This document shows positions 9,684 to 20,600 of a DNA stretch of 64,000 nt, one piece after another. The position numbers were made by a program, and so were the translations under genes. The stretch is taken from assembly GCF_024763615.1 (NCBI RefSeq), contig NC_077222.1, positions 34,224,001-34,288,000 of the forward strand. Direction: 5' to 3'. Position 1 is the stretch's first letter, and each line of letters starts with the position of its first letter. Below the pieces are notes generated by a model. The model did no database searches. It was not told the origin of the DNA and saw only the letters and a program-made list of their open reading frames with translations. Source of the stretch: Phlebotomus papatasi. Taxonomy: Eukaryota > Arthropoda > Insecta > Diptera > Psychodidae.

Positions 9684-10732
9684 GGGTAAGTGTGCCAAAT
9701 TTCGGCCAGCTTCTAATTTCGGCCACTTTGAGTATAATTTCGGCCATGCAAATAAATTAATTAAAATTATGTATGTAATCGTCGAATAGTCAATGAATTC
9801 ATTTTGCTTTCAAATATTTATTCATTTTAGGATGTATTAACACAAAGACAGTTAAATTATAGGTATAATTTGAATTTAAATTGTGTTGTAAAAACTCAGT
9901 GTGGAAAGAGTCTTACAAAAAATGTGACAGATCGATTGTGTCTCTAGCAGTCTTGTGATTTGTGGTGAAGTGCAGAAGGTTTTCCTTCGGTGTTTTTCAT
10001 AAAAATTGATTAGTTTTCATTAAAGATTGTTTCTGTTTATGTTAATAGTGAATCAATCTTTAAATTTCGGGTGAAATTTCCCAGCTGGATCCTGTATTTC
10101 GCGTAAAAAAGTATATACTTTGTGAGCGTCTCTACGGTGAAGTAGTGTTGCCTATTTCGGCCACATCTTTTGCTTTCCTAAATTTCTTATTCATTTTATG
10201 TTTCCTTTTTCAATTTCTGAATTCTACAATGTACAGAGAAAAAAACCATCGCTTCTATGAAAAAGATGATGTGGAAAAGGCCTTGGAAGAGTTCAGGAAG
10301 TGCAAATTGCTACGGGAATCTGCGCGTAAATTGAGATGCTACTCTTCAGGTCTTCAGGACAAATTACACGGAAGATCTCAAGGCTTGTGAGTCATATAAA
10401 CGTATTAAATTAAATATTAAACTCGTTCCGTTTGACGTTTTGAAATTTTCTATCCGTTGCGTCACAAAATGTGGTCAGAAAAAAGGTGGCCGAAATTTCA
10501 CACAAAGTGGCCGAAATACTACCCAAAGCAATGCCCATATTTTTATTAATTTTTCAATATTTTAGGAAGTGATTTAAAGAAAACAAAAATGATAAACTAG
10601 TCTTGAAGGTTCCACACAACCCTCCCGAAAAGGAAGTAACAAAAAATATCAATATGAATTAAAAATATTGCATTTCAAACTTAGGACTTCGGTGCTTACA
10701 TGCAACTATGCCGAAATTTGGCACACTTACCC
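9684..10732 (+). mobile_element. Pogo-like DNA transposon with perfect 23-bp terminal inverted repeats
   Basis: The left end starts GGGTAAGTGTGCCAAATTTC and the right end is its exact inverse over 23 bases. Both ends are flanked by TA (9682-9683, 10733-10734), the target duplication of Tc1/mariner/pogo elements. The terminal word GGCCGAAATTTC is repeated inside the element near both ends. It carries a short ORF with a Pipsqueak-type helix-turn-helix (10229-10390). No DDE catalytic domain is seen, so at 1049 bp this is a deleted or non-autonomous copy. A shorter relative lies at 44821-45209. Confidence 0.88.
10229..10390 (+). CDS. Small ORF with Pipsqueak/pogo-type DNA-binding segment (transposase remnant)
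   Basis: From ATG 10229 the frame encodes 53 residues ending in TGA. The stretch YEKDDVEKALEEFRKC followed by LLRESARKL fits the start of the Psq/CENP-B-like helix-turn-helix at the N-terminus of pogo-superfamily transposases, in which acidic residues precede an A-x-E-E/A-x-R-x-G/K pattern and then a second helix with ARK. The rest of a transposase is absent. A frameshift or deletion probably explains the early end. Position inside a TA-flanked TIR element supports the assignment. Whether this short protein is made is unknown. Confidence 0.55.
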   Translation: MYREKNHRFYEKDDVEKALEEFRKCKLLRESARKLRCYSSGLQDKLHGRSQGL

Positions 10733-12027
10733 TAATAAATCAATTAAATATTTAAATTTTCGATAAAAAGATTATTAAACCTAATTTTATGATTATTTTA
10801 GAAGTTAAAAATGGAAAAATTGTTATAAAACAATCAAAGGATGACTTGCAAGAAGAATTTAAAAAATGTATTGCATGTGTGATATTCATAACCTGGACAC
10901 GGTAGTTGTCATTTTCTCTGTTTTTTTATGGAAGTTGCTAGGAAAATATCAAAGTGTTTTGTTTGATTTTTCGGCATAATTTGTGAAATTTTGTTAAGTC
11001 CGCAGTGAAAATCGAAGGACACACATCCATTTAAAAGGTGAATCAAAAATATTTGTGAAATATTACATTTGAAAAGGATAGAAAAGTGATTTAATTTCGT
11101 GTTGCTTTTAAAACAAGTTTTATGAAATCTTGGACAAATTGATTTGGTGAATGAATTTGGTGATTTTGTGCAGTGAAATCATATTAACAAGAACGACAAA
11201 GATCCTTAAGTATCCGGAGAAATAGTTGCAACAGCAGTTAGCTACTGATAAGGAGAAAATCTCCTGGAAATTTCTCCTGGAATTTCCAGGAGAATGGATT
11301 CTCCTGGAATTTCCAGATACCGAAGACCACTTTTTCTGACAGAATGGATAGTAAATATCGCAAAAACTCCTGGAGAAAGACAAATAGGAGCCTCTACAGA
11401 ACTCTCAAAGCAAGTGGAAAAGGATTTGGGCGGATGGGAAATTGAAATGTCCTAAAAATTGCATCCGCTTTAAAACTATAACTGCTGGACAGCGCGAGGC
11501 GTCTGTGAAATTTACAGAACCCCTTTTTGGTTGGACGTCCAGGAAATTCTTGTTAATTAGCGTTCCTCAACTGTTACCCGGACATAAAGGAGGGATTAGA
11601 ATAACCATCAAATGTGCAAGTATACGCAGAAAACCCTCAACATTTGATTATCTATATATTTTGTATGATATTTTGTCATTAATATCACTAGTTATGTCCA
11701 ACTTTCCAAAAGTTTTTGTCCAACTTTCCAAAATTTTGTCCATCTTTTCAAAATGTGTTATTTTTTTTAATTTCCGTGAATTTTCCGATTATTCGGTTGC
11801 AATATTTAATAACAACTGTTAAGATTCTGTTAAAATATTTGTCAAAGAATCCCATGATACAAAAACTGGTAAAAAATAATTATTTATTCAGTTTAAAAAT
11901 GGATTTGAAATTGAATTTTTTCTTAAGTGTCTCGCTTTCCACCATTCACCCTATGCAAATTTCGTAGAAAATATTTGAAAGATGAAATGCAAAATACAAA
12001 ATGTAGTTTCCACAATACGAACATGTA
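10733..12027. other. AT-rich sequence, no gene seen; small palindromes
   Basis: The open frames here show no family features. The only structure noticed is a cluster of palindromic TTCTCCTGGAATTTCCAGGA words at 11268-11315. Confidence 0.4.
11268..11315. repeat. Nested short palindrome (CTCCTGGAAATTTC units)
   Basis: TTCTCCTGGAATTTCCAGGAGAA is a perfect 23-base palindrome, shown here only as its positions 11272-11295 approximately. Flanking half-copies repeat the same word, so several alternative hairpins can form. Confidence 0.55.
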
Positions 12028-12139
12028 ATGGCATCTACACACTAGAGCAATTTATGTCCATATTGAAGCAAATTTCTTGTACTTGTGTAGGAAAAATTCT
12101 TCAATACGGACATATTTTCCTCTAGTGTGTATAGGCCAT
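12028..12139. repeat. Hairpin MITE of about 112 bp
   Basis: ATGGCATCTACACACTAGAG at the left is mirrored by CTCTAGTGTGTATAGGCCAT at the right. The inner arms (TTATGTCCATATTGAAG / CTTCAATACGGACATA) also pair. A related sequence (AATGGCCTGTGTATATACTA) occurs near 34283, inside the spacer of the large fold-back. Confidence 0.7.
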
Positions 12140-12653
12140 AAAAGACGAAGTTTCCAAATCCCCTAAAATATACCATTATTTTCATTAGTTGTAGAACTCG
12201 CTCCTAAGACCAAAAAGAAACGTTATTGCCATATGTCGCTGCTTGTTGTTGGCATTGATCAAACGATTTGCAGTCTTTTGTCTGTTTTTTTTTTTGTAAA
12301 ATAGCTTAAAATGCGCTTTTCTCGCTCAGACAGAGAAAACGGTGTTTTACAAAGGTGTAGAAGAATAAATTTCCTATGAAAATATGTTATCTAGGTATTT
12401 TTTTTGAACTTACGGGATCCTGTAATAAAGCGAATCAAAATGTGATAGTATATCTTATGCCTGATACTATTTGCCCCAGCATTTTTGAGAATGGTCACAA
12501 AATTACTTTTAGAAAGAAACCTTTTCCTTACAAAATAGAAGAAAATGACTTTCACAGAGTTGTAGAGCGGTAAATTTCCTATAAAACTGTGCTAATTAGA
12601 AATTTTGGAGGTGCTCATGTAGCTCGTAAAAAAATAAAAATTATTTTGTGACT

Positions 12654-13399
12654 TTTTGCCCCAATGTCCCCTACCAATGAATAATATTTTTCGCTTGATG
12701 AAAAATATTACGTATGAGTATTGTAGTTTTTATTGCCAAAAGGGTTTTGCTTAAAAAAAAATTGGAAGTATAAAAAATAAATAAAATCAATAAGGGAAGA
12801 GTACCACGGATCGGAATGTTAAGAGACATGCTCATTATTTAGTTGAAAATATAAGCTTCAAAATACTTTTTGGTATTTTTGTGTATGCTAATCGGTATAT
12901 TAGTGATCTATTTAACTATATCTGTGCATTTGAATTTTAAAATTTTAGAACAAATTAATAAAAAATAGTTGTAATTGCAACTAAGTACTCTGTACCTCGG
13001 ATCGTCACAAATTTAATCTAGGTGTCTCACGGAAAATTGGTTTTAAAAATTAAATCTGAACTAATGCTCTGCATTCTTGTGAGAGTTAAATTGTAAAAAG
13101 TAGCTAATAATTTTTAAAAATTAATTTGAATTGGTGCGACAATCTGATAATAACCTGACGATCCGAGGAACACTGCCGATCGCTGGTGCTCTTCCCTTAT
13201 TCAATATGAAAATTTGCCATTTTTAAACTTAAAAATTTATTATATATAGCAAATAGCTAGAGAGTTCCAAAAAATATCCTAGATTCCTTAAACCTTCTAC
13301 TTTGGAATTACGTACAAACATAAGAAAAAAATAACTTTAGGCAGTCAGGAAAAATTATTTTCTTTATGGGACACCGGTGTTCCAATCGTCCTTAAAGGG
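12654..13399. mobile_element. TTAA-type (piggyBac-like) MITE copy, interrupted by another element
   Basis: The right part (about 13203-13399) and left part (about 12654-12790) match the element at 42538-43045. The right end, CCTTAAAGGG followed by TTAA, is the same as there. The two halves are separated by a separate TA-flanked element (12793-13197). The left terminus is not clear and may be truncated. Confidence 0.65.
12793..13197. mobile_element. TA-flanked MITE nested in a TTAA-type element
   Basis: The ends AGGGAAGAGTACCACGGATC and GATCGCTGGTGCTCTTCCCT are inverted repeats. TA precedes the left end and follows the right (12791-12792, 13198-13199). Words like CCTCGGATCGTCA recur inside. 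Its removal rejoins the surrounding repeat, so it inserted later. Confidence 0.78.
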
Positions 13400-13972
13400 T
13401 TAAAAAGCGAGAATAATCAAATGCCTAATCTCAAGTAATATTCTAGATAAAATTTGTCCATAGGTATTTACTAAAAATCCAAGAAATAATCGATGATTTT
13501 TTCTATTCCTTTGGAGCTATTTGAGACCATGATTGACATTTTTCAAATTAACAAAAGCAACTTAGAAAGGTTCTTGTGGATTCTTGAATAATATAAAACA
13601 GTGCATGGCCACATAAAACATTCTAATGCTAATAATGTAATGGATATACTAATAAAATATTTGTTTTATTTTCTGATGAGACTTCTTTTAATGGACATTC
13701 CGTTTCCGTGTGGTATATGCAAGTCATCAGAAACTTATCAAACTCATTGGAATTTGCAAATAGCGACTTTCTTTGGCATTGCACAAAAACAAAATGCAAT
13801 CACCAAGAAAATTCGATAAATAAACCTACGTCATTGCAACAAGTATAAAAAAGACTGAGTATTTTTAAAACAAATTTATAGATAATTGAAAATCAAATTC
13901 AATTTCTGAAATATTGTGAATCCCATGCAGAATGGAGGGAGGGGCAAAAGAGAATGTTAGCGTGATCAGTAC

Positions 13973-15034
13973 CTGCTCCAGAGTCACCTCTGGTGGAATT
14001 CCATCTTTCTAAAAATTTGTTAATTATGCCAGCAGCACGGAGAGAGCAAAAATGTTACAAAGACAGAAAGCGGCATTAGTATAAAAAATGTTTTACATTA
14101 TTATTTAGAGGGGACAGTTTTTTTTTCTTTTCTTTGCTCAAATTGCTCACAAAAGCCACAATCTCTTGCAAAATGACTCACCGTTTGCTGTCCCAGCATA
14201 CTTCTGGCCTTCCTCACGCGATTCTTGCACGCATCGAGATCCAATCTGCAAGGAGAAAAAAATTGCAGGCACAGGCTGGTTGGTTCTGGAGGATTTTGCA
14301 GGATGAATTAAAATTGGCTAACCTTTTGGTTTCAAGGATACCCTTCTCCTTGATGATGGTTTTCATTTCACCTTCGAGGAACTTTTTCAGAGGCTGTGTG
14401 TAGCACATTCCGGCTGATCCGATAAAATCACGCTCACACTGTCCCAGCTTCTGTTCTGCCTGACCCACTTTGATCAGGGTACTGCCGTATGCTCCATCCT
14501 GGCCAAATTCTCCTCCCGCCTGAAAGCATTTATTTTGATTTTTTTTGTTTTTTTGACAAAGATTTTGCGTCGTTTGATCCGGGGGAAGATTTTTTGAGTG
14601 GAAAATTCCCCATCGCAAACTCACTTCAATCATGTCAAGGCCGAGGTACTCCAAATTACTCAGACGATTGGGCTTCTTCTTCTCGATCTTCTCAAAGATG
14701 AAATCCTCAACGCGATTGCCAGGATTTGGGATGAGGACAGCCTCGGTATTTCTCACCAACTTCTCCGTCCATACTTTTGTGCATTCTGCCCTCTCGTACA
14801 GATTCTCAAAATGTGAATCAAATTCTGTCTTCTCAGACGTGCCCAGTTTCTCTTCCGTCAACTATTAATTTTTGCGCGTTGAAGAAAAACAAACAAGCCA
14901 TCAAGAGAGTCCCACTCTCGAGAAAAGTATTTCCCACTTTGCTCTCTCTCCGTTACCTGTACAACACGGGATAGTGTACTCCCTGCCTCCTTCACCAACT
15001 TCTTCACATTGAAATCCGGCATTTTCACATTCAT
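13973..15034 (-). CDS. EndoB: Endophilin B (SH3GLB-type N-BAR protein), 5' part of the gene
   Basis: Five coding exons can be chained on the minus strand: 15034-14957, 14861-14625, 14519-14323, 14245-14182 and 14008-13973. All have GT-AG borders and frame is kept. They encode about 204 residues. The start MPDFNVKKLVKEAG, then LTEEKLG, AECTKVWTEK, PNPGNRVEDF and LDLDACKNRVRKARSM match Endophilin B, a membrane-curving N-BAR protein acting in organelle membrane dynamics and autophagy. The N-terminal segment is the amphipathic helix that inserts into membranes. The fifth exon is only 36 nt (KDGIPPEVTLEQ). The rest of the BAR domain and the SH3 domain were not found between 1 and 13972, so the next intron must exceed about 13.9 kb and leave the window. 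The gene is head-to-head with CFAP43. Confidence 0.9.
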
Positions 15035-15545
15035 CTCGACACGAATGGGCTTTTCTATGTACACAAAAAACACACCTTTTTCCTACTTTTTTCACATTTA
15101 TATCAACCAAAAAATTTCATTCGATTTTCTCTCGCGAAAAATTTGACAGAAACTGTTTCAATTTGTGGCTACTACGACACAATAGCGCTGCTGGCGCTAT
15201 GAGGAAGTGTTCGATTTTAGAGCGGGGATGTCGAAAAAGTCGAAAAGCGTGGAAACAAAAAGGGGAAATGACCGCCAAAAGCAAGAGAGAGGTTATGTGT
15301 TGCGTACTGACAAGTTTACACTCAACATTTTGCTTCTTTTTACCAATAATTTACTAAAATTTTTGCAAATAGTATTCTGTGATAAAATGTGACAAAAAAC
15401 CGCAGTGTGCCTTTGCTGGGAATATTCATCGAAGCATGCCAACACTGGTGAGTAAACTGCTTTGTCTTTTGATTTGTTTGATGTGTTTGATCAATGCGTC
15501 TTCAGTCAATTTTGTGTAAAATTGTGCCTCAGGGAAACAGTGAAA
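15035..15545. promoter_or_regulatory. Shared 5' region between EndoB and CFAP43
   Basis: About 510 bp separate two divergently transcribed start codons, so both promoters and both 5' leaders must lie here or be spliced in from elsewhere. A (G)GTGAGT donor at about 15449, after a leader ending ATGCCAACACTG, could belong to an upstream CFAP43 5' exon. No TATA box could be assigned. Confidence 0.5.
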
Positions 15546-17633
15546 ATGCCTTCAATTTCCTCCCTAATCGAAGTCCCGTAAGTCTTCACTCTTTGGAAAT
15601 ACTATATCCTTTGCATTAAAATTCTAATTCCAACAATAATTCCTAGTTGGGTCAAGCAGAAGCACGTGGAATCATCGTGTTTCCTTGGGAAGGGCATCTT
15701 GCTTACCGGCCAGAGCAATTCAATAGTTTTCACAGATATTGCCACAGGCAATGAGAAGACTTTCCGTGCAGACTCCTTTGAGAGAGGTGATGGTATCTCT
15801 TGCATTGCTGGACATAGATCTCTGCAGATATTTGCCCTTGCAGAACTCTCCCAGACCCCTTCGATTCTCGTGCAATCGTACCCAAGTTTCGAGACAATCT
15901 ACCGGCTACAGAGTGAGTGTCCTTATTTCTCTTATTCCTACTCTGAAAAAGTCATCTTAGTAAAAGTTTGTTCAAAAGCACTCACTTTTATGTGTAAAAT
16001 GACAAAAAGTTAGCTAAATCAGTGCGCTAACACTGAATATTTTGCCAAAAGGAGATTGATTTTAACAAATTTATTTGTCATTTCTAAAGGACAATGGGTA
16101 AATATGTTTGAGAGGTAGTTCTGGCGTCCACAGACGTGATTAGACACATTTCATAGGTAATGGTCAACCCCCTGGCAAGTTGGCCTTTTTAAATGGAGCT
16201 ATTTGAAGTCAATTCCTAAATTGATCTCGGACTCAGCTCACAGTGCTCCGAGGAAAAAAAATATTTGAACAAAAATTTAGTATATTAATCCCTCCATACG
16301 GAAAGGTATCTTATAATACGGAAAAACTTCTCACTTTTTAAATATTTAGCATAACGGTAGCGAGTGCAAAAAAATTCCCATATAAATTTAAATCGAAGTA
16401 TAAGAAAAGTGACTTCAAATTTCAGGCAACTTGCCAGGGAATTCGTAATGGTGTTGGATGAAAAACTCCCAACACCCAAGACGATATTCTCCGGGAGTTC
16501 TTGTGAAAATCCTTAATCATTTCAAATAAAATACTATTTTGACATCGAATTACTCAAGATCAGCTACAGGGATCTTCATGAAATTCGGTGTGGGATCAGT
16601 GCGCGGCTTAAAGTTTTTATCTATGCTTACTACTACGTTTCCCCACCTTTCCTTCTAGTAGCCCTCTTAGAAAATGAGGAGTTTTTTCATCATAACCCCT
16701 CTCTGAAGAGCAGTAGAAGGCAGATATTTGGCATGGGATCAAGGTTTATGGAAGGCTTTCTAACCATGCATATCCATTTCTACCAAGCGCCTGGCAATTT
16801 GGCCTTTTTATATGGAGCTATTTGAAGCCAATTCCTAAATTGATCTCGGACTCAGCTCACAGTGCTCCCAGGAAAAAATTTATTTAAACAAAAATTTAGT
16901 ATATTTATCCCTCCATACGGAAAGGTATCTTATAATACGGAAAACTTCTCACTTTTTAAATATATAGCATAACGATCACGAGTGCAGAAAAAATCCCGTA
17001 CGCATTTGTATGTGAAAGTAAGAAATTGGCTTCAACTTTGAAGGCCACTCGCCGGGGACTAGATTTCTACCCTTTTAGTAGCTCCAATACAAAATAAAGA
17101 CTTTTTACTGCTCGAACTCCACGGAGAGAGCAGTACATAATCCCTCGATTTTTTCACACCCCAAAATTTTCGCCTTCAACCTCTGGAGACCACTTTTTTC
17201 AACAAATTTTCACGTTTTAGACGATTTTTGCGAAATGACGTCGTGCTGTTTATTCGTCTGTCCGTCCAGCTTTTGCTAACTCTAGAGACCAAATGGTAAG
17301 AGATTGGGACCTTCAAGGGACCCTTACCTTATAAGTGGACCCAAGGATCGTTAATACGCCTCTCATTTTCCCCCACCCCTTCCCCTATCTCTTTTTTTAA
17401 AGGCACTAAAGAGCGTATTTCTCAACTGAATGGGGTCATGTTTCCGATCGTTGGAAAGGTCTTGGAATTTCTAATAAGACTTACCCGGTTACAATCGGTT
17501 ATGAACCGGTAGGGAACTGATTATGAACCAATAATTAATTTTTATCAGAAAATCAATTTCGCAAGAGCATTTCGCAAAGCATGGGACTTTATGCCGGCCC
17601 TTTTTAGGTGAAACTTTTAACAATCTCACCTAC

Positions 17634-17673
<40 letters not shown>

Positions 17674-20600
17674 CTGGCACAACATTCCATGAAGGAACAA
17701 GGCCTTCCCGCAAGGGGATTTCTAGACATGCATTATTATTTTTTCTTGTACGGGATGAGGTTGTCAGTTCCATGCCCGTGGAATCAAGTGCAGTGAAGCT
17801 TCACTGGATGCAATCCGAACCCCCTTAACGCCAGAAAAATTCCTGGTGACCTAAAGGGGATTCGAACCCGGGACACTTGCATCATAGAGCCAGTGCTCTA
17901 CCACTTGACCCTTTGAGTGCCCTCACTTACTATAATCGTCACAAAATCTCATGTCCTCCAATCGGCCCCAGACTTTGCTAAAATGTGTTTGGCCACTTTC
18001 TGATCACGAATATATCGATGGCTGAAAAAAAACTTTTTCGTCTGTCTGTCTGGCCTCTTTTTAGAGCTTAATATCTGCTAAACTAAGAGGGAAATCGACT
18101 TCCGGTTTTCCACAATGGTTATATATCGGGTGAAAATCGCAACTTGGTGCATTGACAATAGTTCAGTCCCTATAGCAACGATCGGACTTAAAATTTAGTA
18201 TGTTATAGTTTGGTCTTACTTAGAGTTTTTGATAAAAACCACTCTGAATCGAGCTAGGAGGGGTCAATTTTTTTTCCTTAAAATGACTCTAGCTACAGTT
18301 CTAATTGATTAGTTCGCAAAACCACCTTTAGGGGCGCTATTATTATAAAAAGAAAAATGTTCCAATTTTCTAAGTTAATTAGCTCCGGCCCTATGGCACG
18401 TATTGGGCTAAAATTTTACTATGTTTTAGCTGTATTTCCTATCTCTCATATAAAAATAAAACTTAAGTCGCTCGGAAAATTCCTGAGCCGAGCTACAGTA
18501 GAGTTTCGCTATAGGCCATCGCTCTATAGTCCACAATTTATCGACTGTTGATTTCAAAACACTGATTTTAAATTAGGTTATGTTTTTTTAGTGCGCGACA
18601 TGCAATGTTGTCATAATTATTTTAATATTTTTGGCAAACTTAATTGAGTAGTTGTGATAATTGTGATCAATAATGAAGAGAGCGAGGACAAATACCACAA
18701 TCGGAAAGAAAGTGGACGCCGTCGAGCAATATTTCAATACTAAAAGTCGTTGATAATTAAAAAAAAATGACATGGACTGTGCGATCCAAATGTCAAATCT
18801 GGAACCAAATATGGACTAAAGCGAGACTCTACTGTAATGTAGTCAAAGTTGAAAAATTTACCGGCCTATAATCTCCGGTTCTAATTAACATTTTGACCTA
18901 AATTTTTGTTGATAAGTACTTTCAGGTCATAGGTCAAAACTTCACCGCTAGTGGCGCTGCGATAACGTAAAAATTCAAACTCATTTTTCTCAAAACCGCT
19001 TTTTGTAGATTTTAATAAAATTTTACAGTGTTGGAATCTAGACTATGAAGTTTCTAAAAAGCGGCGTGGCTCCCCTTACAATCGTTACAATAAAACCGGA
19101 TATAGGAAAGGTCATAGTTCACGAAACGCAAAACGCCATATATCTGTTTCTATTCAACCGATTTTGAAGAATGAGGGTGCAAATTAAAGGTTTCGCACAA
19201 TAAATATCTCGACTATAGTATAATCGATATAGGATCAAATTCTTAGACCAAATTATAGAAGATCTATTTGTGTATTTTCAGCCATATAAACATCTTTCTT
19301 TCAGTTTATCAAAATCCTAATTGCTCCAGCACACCTTTTAGATCAGTAAAATTTCATGAAGTCGAAATTCTAATCCCTTTCTTTCTCACATGCTTTGCAT
19401 ATTTTTATGTCATTCTTTTACACTCTTCTTCTTTTTTTAAACATCACACCAAATTCAATTTAGCTCAATCGATATTGGTATGCGAAAGAATGAGAAAGTC
19501 ATATGCAAAACATGTGAGAAGGAAAGAGATGCGAATTTCGACTTCTTGAAATTTTCCTGATCTAAAAGGTGTGCTGGAGCCATAAATATTTAAATTCAAA
19601 ATTTGTATTTAGAATTTTTTTTTCGAAATTACTGAATACTATCTCCCAACAACTTAAACTCTAAATTAAATTTGCAGGCAATCCGAGTTTGTTCATATTA
19701 AGAATCTCACCTACAATAAAGTGATCTAGGTTTATCTGTCCATTTTTAATGTCCATTTGGCAAAGTTTTACAAATTTTTACGATTTTTTTTTCAGAGTAG
19801 GGAGCTTTTTTTGTAATTTCCAGATTATTATAGAATTAATATCTCTTTAGGTAGTGATGTGACAAACTATATGAGTTTGTCGTTTTCTGAGACAGAATAT
19901 CTGATAGCCCTCACGGGAATTCCAGATTTCATTCTGGAGATTTGGTGCTGGAGATCAGGGCAATTGCTGGCCACTAGGAAGAGTGGAATATTTGCCAGTG
20001 ATCAGGTGATACTCTGTTCACCATCTCAGCCACTGACTCTGTGTCAGTTGGCAACAGGAGCAGGAAGATTAACAGTCTGGGATATTCATGTTTGCGTAGA
20101 TACGGTTAAATTGATTGAGAAAAAGGTAAAATTGACACTGGATAGAGATTCAACTCCCTTCACAGGGACTTATCTCTACAGCGGTACACTCCTCGTGGTA
20201 ACTCGGAAAGGGAGTGTACACCAAATATATCCAGGAAGCAATCAATCTCACTGTATTGTTCAAGAAATCGAACAAGAAGTTGCTAGGGATTCAATGTGTC
20301 TCATTGCTCCCTATCAGGGTGGATTTGTCCTCTCTGTGAATCACATAATTCGTCTATTTTCCCAAAATGGAACAATCTTTACTGAGATGTGTTCAGTGTC
20401 TCCGGAAAATCTCCATTTGAGATTTCTGGGATCTCATTCGAATGATCTTATTGCTGCTATTGATGAAAATGGGTCTATTTGGAAGATTATCTTAACGGAG
20501 GGACGTATTGAGACGAAGGAAGTAAAGAAAAGAGTTAGAATTTTCCATATGATGACCTTTGTCAATCCCAGTGAGAATTTCCTGGTCACTGTGGAGAAAA

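Noticed and set aside
9405..9698. 97-residue minus-strand repetitive frame
   Set aside because: Its repeats mirror the DNA minisatellite exactly, including wobble positions, so protein selection is not indicated.
11442..11822. 126-residue plus-strand frame
   Set aside because: Composition drifts from mixed to Phe/Ile/Asn-rich as expected of chance AT-rich translation; no family features.
17845..17922. A tRNA gene on the minus strand
   Set aside because: Box A and box B are good, but the anticodon and acceptor arms do not pair properly and the segment is the head of a SINE with body, tail and target duplication.
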